A stretch of 29,713 nucleotides of DNA from DATLGD01 sp035540755 (GTDB taxonomy: Bacteria; Actinomycetota; Actinomycetes; Mycobacteriales; SCTD01): the NCBI GenBank assembly GCA_035540755.1, contig DATLGD010000198.1:1-29713 (forward strand). Direction: 5' to 3'. The notes under the pieces are model-generated. The model searched no databases, was not told where the DNA came from, and saw nothing but the letters and a program-made list of their open reading frames with translations. The first letter of the stretch is position 1, and every line of letters starts with the position of its first letter. This document shows positions 7,434 through 14,804 of this stretch, one piece after another. A program made the translations under genes and the position numbers.

Positions 7434-8393
7434 TCAGGCGCCGGTGAGGCTCTCGACCTTGGCCCGGGCCTCCTCCTGCTGCTCGTCCGACAGCGGGATG
7501 AACAGGGCCTGCTCGGCGATGGTCTCGTCGTTCTCGATGTAGAAGTCGATGAACGCGGCGACCTCCGGGCGGGCGAGCGCCTGGTCGGAGACGTAGATGA
7601 ACAGCGGCCGGCCCAGCGGGGTGTAGGAGCCGTCCAGCACCGTCTCGGCCGACGGCGCGACGCAGCCGTCGCCGCCGTCGACCTCGAGCGCCCTGATCGC
7701 GCCCTCGTTCTCCTCGACGTAGCTGAGCCCGAAGTACCCGAGGGCACCCCTGCTGCCCTGCACGCCCTGGACGATCACGTTGTCGTCCTCGGCCGGCTGG
7801 AAGTCGGTGCGGCTGGCTCCGCCCTCACCGTTGATCTCCTCGGTGAAGTAGTCGAACGTGCCCGAGTCCGTGCCCGGCCCGAACAGCGACAGCGGCTCGT
7901 CCGGGAAGGACGGGTCGACCTGGTTCCAGTTGCTCACCGTGCTGCCCGGCTCCCAGATCGCGGCCAGCTGCTCGGTGGTGAGGCACTGCGCCCAGTCGTT
8001 CTCGGGGTTGACGACGACGGCCAGGCCGTCGTTGGCGACCGTCACCTGCTCGAAGGCGATCCCGTTCTGCTCGCACAGGGCCGCCTCCTCCTCCTTGATC
8101 GGGCGGGAGGCGTCGGAGATGTCGGTCTCGCCGGCGCAGAACTTCTGGAAGCCGCCACCGGTGCCGGAGGTGCCGACGACGACGCGCACGCCGCCGTTCT
8201 CCTCCTGGAACTGCTCGGCGGCCGCCTCGGACAGGGGGGCCACGGTGCTGGAGCCGTCGATCTGGATGGTGCCGGACAGGCCGCCGTCGGCGCTGCTGCC
8301 GCTGCCGGCGTCGGCGCCGCCGCAGGCGGTGAGCGCGAGCGCGAGCCCGGTGGCGACGGCCGCGGCGCGGCCACTCTTGGTCACTCGAAGCAC
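7434..8393 (-). CDS. pstS: Phosphate-binding lipoprotein PstS
   Basis: The 319-residue lipoprotein binds phosphate outside the membrane and delivers it to PstCA. The N-terminus is a lipoprotein signal with lipobox LTAC (Cys24), then a Gly/Ser linker. Phosphate-site motifs are visible: IDGSSTVAPLSE, GTSGTGGGFQKFC, DISDASRPI and GPGTDSGTFDYF. The GTG at 8393 is preceded by GAGAGG at good spacing; a GTG three codons further in is a poorer alternative. It is the first gene of pstSCAB and has its own PHO box 76-97 bp upstream. Confidence 0.96.
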   Translation of the reverse strand: MLRVTKSGRAAAVATGLALALTACGGADAGSGSSADGGLSGTIQIDGSSTVAPLSEAAAEQFQEENGGVRVVVGTSGTGGGFQKFCAGETDISDASRPIKEEEAALCEQNGIAFEQVTVANDGLAVVVNPENDWAQCLTTEQLAAIWEPGSTVSNWNQVDPSFPDEPLSLFGPGTDSGTFDYFTEEINGEGGASRTDFQPAEDDNVIVQGVQGSRGALGYFGLSYVEENEGAIRALEVDGGDGCVAPSAETVLDGSYTPLGRPLFIYVSDQALARPEVAAFIDFYIENDETIAEQALFIPLSDEQQEEARAKVESLTGA

Positions 8394-8435
8394 GGGGAGA
8401 ACCTCTCGAAGTCCTGGGAGGAGCGGTCGCGGACG

Positions 8436-8441
8436 ACGCTA
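8436..8441 (-). promoter_or_regulatory. pstS -10 element (TAGCGT)
   Basis: The minus-strand 12-mer CTCCCTAGCGTC (8446-8435) is identical to that of the phoX promoter and lies at the same 23-nt distance from its PHO box. TAGCGT is the likely -10 hexamer. Confidence 0.68.
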
Positions 8442-8468
8442 GGGAGCCGTTCCGTCCGGCCGGGGAAG

Positions 8469-8490
8469 CGAAGGTGAACGCAGGGTGAAC
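8469..8490 (-). promoter_or_regulatory. PHO box of pstS (shared intergenic region)
   Basis: Minus-strand units GTTCACCCTGC (8490-8480) and GTTCACCTTCG (8479-8469) are a near-ideal pair of 11-nt PhoP direct repeats. The box sits in the divergent region between pstS and the plus-strand phosphodiesterase, so it could also influence the latter, although its orientation and spacing fit pstS. Confidence 0.85.
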
Positions 8491-8615
8491 CTCGCGCGCG
8501 TCGTCCGGACCGGTACCCGGAGGGCCGGACGGTCCGTACGCTCCTGCCACCGGCGGGACGCCGCCGCACCGCCCCCGCCGGGCTCGACCTGCGTGCCGTG
8601 CGCAAGGAGGATCGC

Positions 8616-10226
8616 GTGAACGCTCGACGGCTCTGGCCGCTGCCCCTCGCCGCCGGACTGCTCGGGCTCTCGCTCGCCCCGCTGCCGGCCGGCGCGCAGG
8701 ACGCCGACACGCTCCGGGTCTACGTCGTCGTCGTCGACGGGCTGAACACCGAGGAGGTGCGGCTCATGCCGTTCCTGTCCTCCCTCGCCGCGCAGGGCAC
8801 GCACTACCCCGAGGCGCGGTCGGTGATGATCGCGGAGACGACGCCGAACCACGTCGCGATGGTCACCGGCGTCTACCCGGACAGCAGCGGCATCGTCGCC
8901 AACGACTTCCCGGACGTCGAGACCGGGGAGCGGACCGGCAACGGCGACCCCGGGCAGCTCGAGGCCGACTCGCTGTTCACGCTCGTGGAGCAGCAGTGCC
9001 CGGAGCTGTTCACGGCGGCGGTCACGAGCAAGGACTACCTGTTCACGGTGATGGACCACGACCGCACCGGCGACGGCGAGGTCGACGCCGACTCCAACTT
9101 CGCGAACCTCGAGCACCCCACCTTCCTCCCGCCTCCGGCGGGGCTGACCCCGGACGAGACGACGATGACGGAGGCGCGCCGGGTCGTCCGCGAGCACGAT
9201 CCGGACTTCCTGTTCGTCAACCTCGGCGCCGTCGACCGGTCCGGCCACGCCGACCCGACGGGCAGCCTGCCGCTGCCCACCGGGGAGCGCCCGGTGTTCC
9301 GCGACACGGTGCGCACCATCACCGACACGAACCTGCGGCTGTTCGTCGAGGAGCTGAAGGCGGCCGGCACCTGGGACTCCACGGCGCTGATCGTGACGGC
9401 CGACCACTCGATGGACTGGTCCCTGCCGCTCGACACCGTCTCGCTGAGCTCGTCCTTCGAGGCCGACCCGCTGCTGGCCGGTGAGGTCATCGCCGCGCAG
9501 AACGGCGGGGCGGGGCTGTACTCGCTGCGGGACCGGAGCTCTCCCCGGGCGGCCGAGCGGCTCGCGCGGATGCGCGAGATCGCTCTCGCGACGGCCGGCG
9601 TCGACGAGGCGCTGTACCGGCAGCCCAACCCGCTCGACGGCGGCCAGGCGCACTGGGTCGGCGCCGTCCACCCGGACTGGCACCAGACGCACCCCCGCTC
9701 CGGCGACCTGCTGGTCACCGTCGTCGACGGCCGGCGGGTCTCCGAGCCGTCGCGGACCTCGAACCCGATCCCCGGCAACCACGGCATGCCCTCGACGCTG
9801 CGCATCCCGATGGTCGTCGCCGGCGGCGCCGGGCTCGGCGTCGTCCAGCAGCGGGTCGACGCCTCGCCGGACCCGTTCGTCCGCGAGGTGCAGTCGGCCG
9901 AGAACGTCGACGTCGCGCCGACGGCGGCCTGGCTGCTCGGCGTCGACCCGCCCGAGGGCGGCTTCGACGGGCGGGCGCTCGAGGAGGCGTTCGGGTCGCG
10001 GCCCGAGCCGACGTGCGTCGCGGCCACCGGGGCCGAGGACCCGAGGCCCGGGTCGGACGGCAGCGGGTCGGACAGCGGGTCGGACGCCGGCGCGGGCAGG
10101 CCCGGATCGGCAGCGGCGGCGCCCGGCACGTCCGGCTCCCGGCTGCCGGCCACCGGCCCGCCGCTGCTGCTCCCGCTCGCGGGGCTGGCGCTGGCCGCCG
10201 CCGTCGTCGCCACCCGCCGCCCCTGA
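8616..10226 (+). CDS. Secreted, LPATG-anchored phosphodiesterase/phosphatase-like protein
   Basis: The 536-residue protein belongs to the alkaline phosphatase superfamily, nucleotide pyrophosphatase/phosphodiesterase type. A signal peptide covers about residues 1-28. Metal and nucleophile motifs are present: VVVDG (D41), ETTPNH with probable nucleophile T75, VDRSGHAD, TADHSMD and GNHG. After about residue 460 comes a Gly/Ser/Asp-rich spacer, then LPATG at 510-514, a hydrophobic segment and an RRP tail. This is a sortase sorting signal, so the enzyme should be linked to the cell wall. The start is the GTG at 8616, five bases after a strong AAGGAGG; an in-frame GTG at 8598 lies upstream of that site. 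It is divergent from pstS and its PHO box, which suggests a role in phosphate scavenging. The substrate is unknown. Confidence 0.88.
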   Translation: MNARRLWPLPLAAGLLGLSLAPLPAGAQDADTLRVYVVVVDGLNTEEVRLMPFLSSLAAQGTHYPEARSVMIAETTPNHVAMVTGVYPDSSGIVANDFPDVETGERTGNGDPGQLEADSLFTLVEQQCPELFTAAVTSKDYLFTVMDHDRTGDGEVDADSNFANLEHPTFLPPPAGLTPDETTMTEARRVVREHDPDFLFVNLGAVDRSGHADPTGSLPLPTGERPVFRDTVRTITDTNLRLFVEELKAAGTWDSTALIVTADHSMDWSLPLDTVSLSSSFEADPLLAGEVIAAQNGGAGLYSLRDRSSPRAAERLARMREIALATAGVDEALYRQPNPLDGGQAHWVGAVHPDWHQTHPRSGDLLVTVVDGRRVSEPSRTSNPIPGNHGMPSTLRIPMVVAGGAGLGVVQQRVDASPDPFVREVQSAENVDVAPTAAWLLGVDPPEGGFDGRALEEAFGSRPEPTCVAATGAEDPRPGSDGSGSDSGSDAGAGRPGSAAAAPGTSGSRLPATGPPLLLPLAGLALAAAVVATRRP

Positions 10227-10250
10227 CGCGCGGGCGGCCCCGCCCTGCCG

Positions 10251-10309
10251 ACTTCCCCTGCCTCCTGTCATCCATCAGCCCGCGAAACGTGACCGGACGC
10301 AGGGGAAGT
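10251..10309. terminator. Inverted repeat between convergent genes
   Basis: ACTTCCCCTGC (10251-10261) and GCAGGGGAAGT (10299-10309) are perfect 11-bp arms with a 37-nt loop. GGCCCC (10236-10241) and GGGGCC (10316-10321) extend the pairing outward. The structure fills the gap between the convergent phosphodiesterase and mshD genes and probably ends transcription from both sides. Confidence 0.6.
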
Positions 10310-10322
10310 GCCGGTGGGGCCG

Positions 10323-11255
10323 TCAGGTGCGGGCGTAGCAGACGTCGACCGCCGACGTCGTGAAGCCCAGCCGCTCGTAGGTGGTGACGGCGGCCCGGTT
10401 GTCGTCGTCGACGTACAGCAGCACCGAGCGCAGGCCCCGGTCGCGCAGCGAGTGCAGCCCGAGCAGGGTCAGCGCCGGCCCCAGGCCACGGCCCTGCTCG
10501 GCCGGGTCGACGCCGACGACGTACACCTCGCCGACCGGCTCGTGACCGTGGCCGCCGTCGCGGCTCCCGCCGTTGCCGGGCGATCCGCCGTGCACCTTCG
10601 TCCAGTGGAAGCCGGCCAGCCGGCCGTCGCGCTCGGCGAGGAAGAACCCCTTCGGGTCGAACCATGACTCGGCCAGGCGCAGGTCGAGGTCGGCGCGGGT
10701 CCACCGGCCCTGCTCGGGGTGGTCGGCGAAGGCGCGAGCGTTCACCTCGAGCCACGCCGGCTCGTCCCGGCCCGGCTCGAACGTGCGCACCCGGACGCCG
10801 TCGGGCAGCACCACCTCGGGCAGCGGGTCCAGCAGCGGCCGGGTCATCTGCAGCAGCACCCGGGTGCGGGCGAAGTCGTGCCGGGCGGCGAGCGCGGCGG
10901 CCGCCGCCGAGTCGCCGTGCGCCCACAGCCGCAGCCGGCCGTCCGGCGTCCCGGCGAGCAGCGCCTCGACGAGCGTCCGGCCGTGCCCGGCCCGGCGCGC
11001 AGACGGGTCGACCGCCAGCTCGGCGCTGGACCCGGCCACCCGGTCGGTGACGTCGAGGTGGGCGTAGCCGAGCAGCCGCTCGTCGTCGCGCACCAGCAGG
11101 TGGGTGATGCCGACGTCGCCGCCGCCCGGCAGGTGGAGCAGCACGTGCTCCGACAGCGGCCCGACGCCGTCGGCGACGGTGACCCGGTCGACCAGCTCGC
11201 GGACCGCCTCCACCTCGTCGGGTGACAGCCGGTCGCGGACGTCGAGGGGGGGCAC
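10323..11255 (-). CDS. mshD: Mycothiol synthase
   Basis: The 310-residue enzyme performs the last step of mycothiol synthesis, acetylating Cys-GlcN-Ins with acetyl-CoA. Two GNAT acetyltransferase domains are visible. The N-terminal half has AELAVDPSARRAGHGRTLVE, and the C-terminal half has FFLAERDGRLAGFHWTKVH followed by GEVYVVGVDPAEQGRGLGPA with the acetyl-CoA loop. The WTKVH...GEVYVVGVDP stretch is characteristic of MshD. A Gly/His-rich insertion (about residues 224-240) separates two parts of the second domain. The GTG start at 11255 has no Shine-Dalgarno sequence, but TAGCGT (11269-11264) lies 8 nt upstream, which suits a leaderless transcript. Its position near glnR and pst matches the M. 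tuberculosis order. Confidence 0.94.
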   Translation of the reverse strand: MPPLDVRDRLSPDEVEAVRELVDRVTVADGVGPLSEHVLLHLPGGGDVGITHLLVRDDERLLGYAHLDVTDRVAGSSAELAVDPSARRAGHGRTLVEALLAGTPDGRLRLWAHGDSAAAAALAARHDFARTRVLLQMTRPLLDPLPEVVLPDGVRVRTFEPGRDEPAWLEVNARAFADHPEQGRWTRADLDLRLAESWFDPKGFFLAERDGRLAGFHWTKVHGGSPGNGGSRDGGHGHEPVGEVYVVGVDPAEQGRGLGPALTLLGLHSLRDRGLRSVLLYVDDDNRAAVTTYERLGFTTSAVDVCYART

Positions 11256-11283
11256 GACGGAGCACGCTACGGGCCCCCGGGGC

Positions 11284-11913
11284 CTACCCGGCCGGGGCCT
11301 CCTCCGGGGCTCCCTCGACCGTCGGCGCGGGGTTGACCGGTGGCGGCGGCACCCCGCTGGCCCCCGCGGCCTCCCCGAGCTGCTCGGCGTAGCTGCTCCG
11401 GTCGACCGGCGCGTCGGTGAGCGAGCTGTCGCCGCGCGGAACGGCGAGATCGCGGTCGGTGGTGCGGAACCGGACGCCGTCGATCTCCGGGCGGTCGTCG
11501 AGAGTCGCGACGATCTGGGCGAAGAGCAGCACCTGCGCCTGCTCGTTCAGCCCGTCGAGCGTGACGACCGCGATCCGCTCGCGCAGCTCGACCTGGACGA
11601 TGGACACCGTGCTCGGGATCGACGAGGACAGGCCGGTGGACCGCTCCTCCTCCGTGAGTCCGGTGAACAGGGCGTCGAGCACCTGGCGGGGCGAGCCCGG
11701 CGCGTCGACCGAGCGCACGACCGGCTCGAGCCGCTCGCCCCGCACGAAGTAGAGGCGGACGTCCAGGTCCCCCTGCACCTGGGGCGCGACGTCGCGCTCG
11801 AAGACGCGGAAGGGGGCGGCGTCCCGGTCGAGCGCGCGCGGCTCCTCCTCCTGGGGGACGCCGCAGGCGGCGAGCAGCAGCAGGCCGGCCAGCAGGAGCA
11901 GGAGCCGCTTCAC
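11284..11913 (-). CDS. GerMN-domain lipoprotein linked to the two-component system
   Basis: The 209-residue protein starts with a very hydrophobic leader and lipobox LAAC (Cys18), so it should be an outward-facing lipoprotein. The body (about residues 45-150) resembles a GerMN/sporulation-lipoprotein domain: YFVRGERLEPVVRSV, QVLDALFTGLTEEER, then IAVVTLDGLNEQAQVLLFAQIVATL. The GTG start overlaps the histidine kinase stop (GTGA), so it is co-translated with the kinase. LpqB (after mtrAB), CseA and AfsQ3 are lipoproteins encoded beside comparable kinases. Unlike LpqB, this protein has no C-terminal beta-propeller. It may tune signal input to the kinase; that is inference. Confidence 0.85.
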   Translation of the reverse strand: MKRLLLLLAGLLLLAACGVPQEEEPRALDRDAAPFRVFERDVAPQVQGDLDVRLYFVRGERLEPVVRSVDAPGSPRQVLDALFTGLTEEERSTGLSSSIPSTVSIVQVELRERIAVVTLDGLNEQAQVLLFAQIVATLDDRPEIDGVRFRTTDRDLAVPRGDSSLTDAPVDRSSYAEQLGEAAGASGVPPPPVNPAPTVEGAPEEAPAG

Positions 11914-13265
11914 GACGACCTCGCCGGGAGCTCGACGACGAAGCGCGCGCCGCCGCCGGGGCGGTCGGCGACCTGGACCCGCCCGCGGTGCGCGGCGACG
12001 TGCTGCGACACCAGCGCCAGCCCGAGCCCGGTGCCGTCGGTGCCGCCGCGGGCGCTGGCGGCCCGCCCGCGGGCGAACCGGTCGAAGACCAGCTCCCGCT
12101 CGTCGGGGGGCACGCCGGGTCCCTCGTCGTCCACCTCGAGCCGCACCGTCGCCTCGTCCACACACAGACCGACGCGCACGGCCCCTCCGCCGTGCCGGTC
12201 GGCGTTGTCGAGCAGGTTGGTGAGCACCTGCTCGAACCGCCTCGGGTCGACGTCGGCGGTGTCGCCGGTGCCGGTGACGTCGACGACGGCGTCGTCCATC
12301 CCGCGGTGGACGACGACGCTGCGCGCGAGGTCGACGACGTCGGTCGGCCGCCGGTCGGCCGGCCGGTCCGACCGGGCCAGCTCCAGCAGGTCGGCGACCA
12401 GCTGCTCGAACCGGGTGACCTCCTCGGCGAGCAGGTCGACCGCCGCGCTGGTGCGGCCGGACAGCTCGTCCTTGCGCCGCACGAGCACCGAGGTGGCCGC
12501 CGACAGCGTCTGCAGCGGCGAGCGCAGCTCGTGGCTGACGTCGGCGGCGAACCGCCGGTCGGCCTCGGACCTGGCCTGCACCTCGTCGACCATGTGGTTG
12601 AAGGCCACCGCCAGCCGGTCGAGGTCGGGGTCGGTGTCGCGGGTCACGCGGGCGCCGATGTCGCCCGAGGCGATCTCGTCCGCGGCGCCGGCGACGCTCG
12701 CGAGCGGCCCGAGCGCGCGGCGGCTGGCGTAGGACCCGAGCGCCGCGCCGGCCAGCGTCGTGCCGAGCGCGGCCACCCCGAGCACGGTGGCCAGCACGTT
12801 CAGGGTGCGGCGCAGCTCGGCGAGCTCGGTCACCTCGTAGTAGCCGGTGCGCTCCTCGTCGAGCGGCACGCCGACGACGAAGGCCGGCTCGCCACGCAGG
12901 CTGACCAGCTGCACCCCGGGCGTGCCCTCGCTGACCAGCTGCTGCAGCCCGGTCGGGATGGCGTCGGTGATGCCGACGTCGGCGGTGCGGGAGAACCACT
13001 GGCCGTCGCGGCGCAGCACCGGTCTGCGCGTCTCGCCGGTGTCGAGGTTGCGCAGCACGTCGGCGATCACGGGGTTGTCGGTGCGCAGCCCGTCGCGGAC
13101 GAGGACGGCGTCGAAGTAGGCCGACCGCACCAGGTTGCGCTCGCGCTCGGCCAGCAGGTTCTGCCTGGTCAGCTGGTAGGCGACGCCCGACAGCGCCAGC
13201 GACAGCCCGAAGGCGCCCAGGGTGAACACGGCGGTCACCCGGGCGCGCAGGCCGAGACGCCTCAC
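11910..13265 (-). CDS. Membrane sensor histidine kinase (AfsQ2/CseC-like)
   Basis: The 451-residue kinase has a membrane segment at about 10-30, an extracytoplasmic sensor at about 31-153, a second membrane segment at about 154-180, HAMP at about 182-235, the phospho-acceptor His245 in SHELRSPLQTL, and an ATPase domain with N-box NLLDN (350-354), G1 DEGPGVP (380-386) and G2 GTGLGL (411-416). It should phosphorylate the regulator encoded 54 bp upstream. The GTG start at 13265 lacks a clear ribosome site. The stop overlaps the GerMN lipoprotein start. The signal is unknown; the sensor region shows no recognised domain. Confidence 0.92.
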   Translation of the reverse strand: MRRLGLRARVTAVFTLGAFGLSLALSGVAYQLTRQNLLAERERNLVRSAYFDAVLVRDGLRTDNPVIADVLRNLDTGETRRPVLRRDGQWFSRTADVGITDAIPTGLQQLVSEGTPGVQLVSLRGEPAFVVGVPLDEERTGYYEVTELAELRRTLNVLATVLGVAALGTTLAGAALGSYASRRALGPLASVAGAADEIASGDIGARVTRDTDPDLDRLAVAFNHMVDEVQARSEADRRFAADVSHELRSPLQTLSAATSVLVRRKDELSGRTSAAVDLLAEEVTRFEQLVADLLELARSDRPADRRPTDVVDLARSVVVHRGMDDAVVDVTGTGDTADVDPRRFEQVLTNLLDNADRHGGGAVRVGLCVDEATVRLEVDDEGPGVPPDERELVFDRFARGRAASARGGTDGTGLGLALVSQHVAAHRGRVQVADRPGGGARFVVELPARSS

Positions 13266-13319
13266 GGCCGGCTTGGCGGGTCGTCGGTGGGGGCTCGTGG
13301 TGCCACGGCGATCGTCGCG

Positions 13320-14000
13320 TCAGACCTGCAGCTTGTAGCCGAGCCCACGGACGGTGAGCAGGTGCTTGGGGTTGGCCGGGTCGCGCTCGATCTTGCGGCG
13401 CAGGCGTCCGACGTGGACGTCGACCAGCCGGTCGTCGCCGAACACCTCGTAGCCCCAGACCCGGTCGAGCAGCTGCTGCCTCGACAGCACCCGCCCCTGC
13501 TGGTCGGCGAGCTCGCAGAGCAGCCGGAACTCGGTGCGGGTCAGGTGCACCGGGTCGTCGCCGAGCGCCACCTCGCCCGCTTCGGGGCGCAGCTCGATCT
13601 CGCCGAACCTGAGCGTCTTGGGCGCGTCGGCGCTGTCGCCGCGGGCCCGCCGGCGCAGCGCCCGCAGCCGCGCCGACAGCTCCTTGACCGCGACCGGCTT
13701 GACCACGTAGTCGTCGGCACCGGCCTCCAGCGCGGCGACGACGTCGTGGGTGTCGTCACGGGCGCTGACGACGACGATCGGCACGTCGCCGAGCTTGCGC
13801 AGCGAGCGGATGCAGTCGAAGCCGTCCATGCCGGGCAGCATGAGGTCGACGAGCACGAGGTCGGCCGGGGTCGCGGCGTGCTCGGCCAGGCCCTCCTCGG
13901 CGGTCGAGACGTCGCGGACGGTGTAGCCCTCGTCCTCCAGCGCCATGCGCAGGGACAGGCGGATGCGGTCGTCGTCCTCGACGACGAGTAGGCGTGGCAC
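13320..14000 (-). CDS. OmpR/PhoB-family response regulator (AfsQ1-like)
   Basis: The 226-residue regulator has a receiver domain with acidic pair D9/D10, phospho-acceptor D52 in LVLVDLMLPG and K101 in VVKPV, followed by a C-terminal winged helix (LTRTEFRLLCELADQQGRVLSR... and the VDVHVGRLRRKIE recognition helix). The KPV rather than KPF after the receiver, and the neighbouring lipoprotein, recall Streptomyces AfsQ1 or CseB rather than MtrA. The start is the GTG at 14000; a nearby ATG is out of frame. GTCAC repeats of the AfsQ1-site type lie about 95-120 bp upstream. Confidence 0.9.
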   Translation of the reverse strand: MPRLLVVEDDDRIRLSLRMALEDEGYTVRDVSTAEEGLAEHAATPADLVLVDLMLPGMDGFDCIRSLRKLGDVPIVVVSARDDTHDVVAALEAGADDYVVKPVAVKELSARLRALRRRARGDSADAPKTLRFGEIELRPEAGEVALGDDPVHLTRTEFRLLCELADQQGRVLSRQQLLDRVWGYEVFGDDRLVDVHVGRLRRKIERDPANPKHLLTVRGLGYKLQV

Positions 14001-14091
14001 CCGCTCATGATGCCTTGCCGGAGGGGCGTCCCGCGACAGGCGCGTGGTCGTGGGGTGTCGGTCCGGTGACGCCGGGCCCTGACGAGGTTCA

Positions 14092-14122
14092 ACCGTCACC
14101 GGACCGTCACCACAACCGTCAC
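14092..14122. promoter_or_regulatory. Triple GTCAC direct repeats, candidate response-regulator site
   Basis: ACCGTCAC occurs at 14092-14099, 14103-14110 and 14115-14122. GTCAC is thus spaced by 6 and then 7 nt, like the GTnAC-n6-GTnAC site reported for AfsQ1. It lies in the divergent region between the response regulator (minus) and the STAS gene (plus), so it could serve autoregulation and control of the STAS gene. Confidence 0.55.
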
Positions 14123-14208
14123 CCGACCGCCACAGCGCCCGTCGACCGTGGTGCAGACGCCGTGAACGGCAGCGGCGGGACGTGCGAGCGGACGGCAAGG
14201 GGCACTGG

Positions 14209-14553
14209 GTGACACTCACGAGCGACGAGATGTCCAGCGTGACGGCGGACGGCGACACGCTGCCGCGCCCGGCCGTGGTCGAGGTGGTCGTCGAGGGCGA
14301 GCTGGACGTGTCCAGCGTCGGCCGGGTGCGCGAGACGCTGCACGACGCGCTGTCGATCCGGCCCGCGCGGCTCGTCGTCGACCTGACCGACTGCCCCTTC
14401 GTCGACGCCTGCGCCCTGACGATGCTGCTCGACGTGCACCGCAGGGCCTGGCGAGCCGGCGGCGTGCTCACCCTGCGCGGGTGCTCCCCCCGGGTGCTGC
14501 GGCTGCTGTCGCTGACCGGCCTGCGGCGGGTCTTCGACCTGTCGGAGGCATAG
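14209..14553 (+). CDS. STAS-domain protein without the usual phosphoserine
   Basis: The 114-residue protein has the fold pattern of anti-sigma-factor antagonists: VVEVVVEGELDVSSVGRVRETL at about 22-44, then LVVDLTDCPFVDACALTMLL. In SpoIIAA-type proteins the helix start reads D-S-S-G-L, and the first serine is phosphorylated by the partner kinase. Here it reads D66-A67-C68-A69-L70, so that serine is absent. The protein may bind its partner without phosphorylation control or serve another role. The start is the GTG at 14209, six bases after AAGGGG; an earlier in-frame GTG at 14182 has no ribosome site. No sigma factor or RsbW-type kinase is adjacent. Confidence 0.85.
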   Translation: MTLTSDEMSSVTADGDTLPRPAVVEVVVEGELDVSSVGRVRETLHDALSIRPARLVVDLTDCPFVDACALTMLLDVHRRAWRAGGVLTLRGCSPRVLRLLSLTGLRRVFDLSEA

Positions 14554-14607
14554 GCCGGCGCGCACCGAGCAGACCGGCACGCATCCCCTTCCGGAAGGAC
14601 ACCCCCC

Positions 14608-14766
14608 GTGGGACTCGTCGTCACGCTCGTCGTCATCGCCCTGGTCCTGGGCGTGATCGGCCTCGTCGCCCGCGTCGTCCGCTGGCTGCTCTACCTCGCG
14701 GCCATCCTGGTGGTCGCGGCGGTCGTGCGGGCGGTCCTCGCCGGCAAGAGCCGCGACACGGCGTAG
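14608..14766 (+). CDS. Small two-segment membrane protein (52 residues)
   Basis: This short gene encodes a 52-residue protein that is almost entirely hydrophobic: a first segment from about residue 2 to 22, the short basic joint RVVRWL, a second segment from about 28 to 44, then the polar tail AGKSRDTA. A GTG start at 14608 follows GGAAGGA with 8-9 nt spacing. It lies 54 bp after the STAS gene on the same strand and is convergent with glnR. I do not recognise a family. Third positions are strongly G/C, as in real genes of this genome. Confidence 0.65.
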   Translation: MGLVVTLVVIALVLGVIGLVARVVRWLLYLAAILVVAAVVRAVLAGKSRDTA

Positions 14767-14804
14767 CCGCCCCGCGGGAACGGCTCGTCAGGCGCGCGGG
14801 GCGG
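14767..14804. terminator. Inverted repeat overlapping the glnR end
   Basis: CCGCCCCGCG (14767-14776) and CGCGGGGCGG (14795-14804) form a perfect 10-bp stem with an 18-nt loop. It starts directly after the stop of the small membrane gene and reaches into the last codons of glnR, so it probably ends both convergent transcripts. Confidence 0.55.

Noticed and set aside
8439..10271. A 610-residue minus-strand frame covering the phosphodiesterase.
   Set aside because: It would run through the pstS promoter and PHO box; the plus strand has a signal peptide, catalytic motifs and LPATG.
11988..13991. A 667-residue open frame on the plus strand opposite the kinase and regulator.
   Set aside because: The minus strand has unmistakable kinase and receiver motifs; the plus frame is Val/Gly/Gln/Arg-rich shadow sequence.
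13320..14000. Naming the regulator MtrA.
   Set aside because: It has KPV after the receiver instead of KPF, the lipoprotein is short, and the overall sequence looks closer to AfsQ1/CseB; without a tree I leave the symbol empty.
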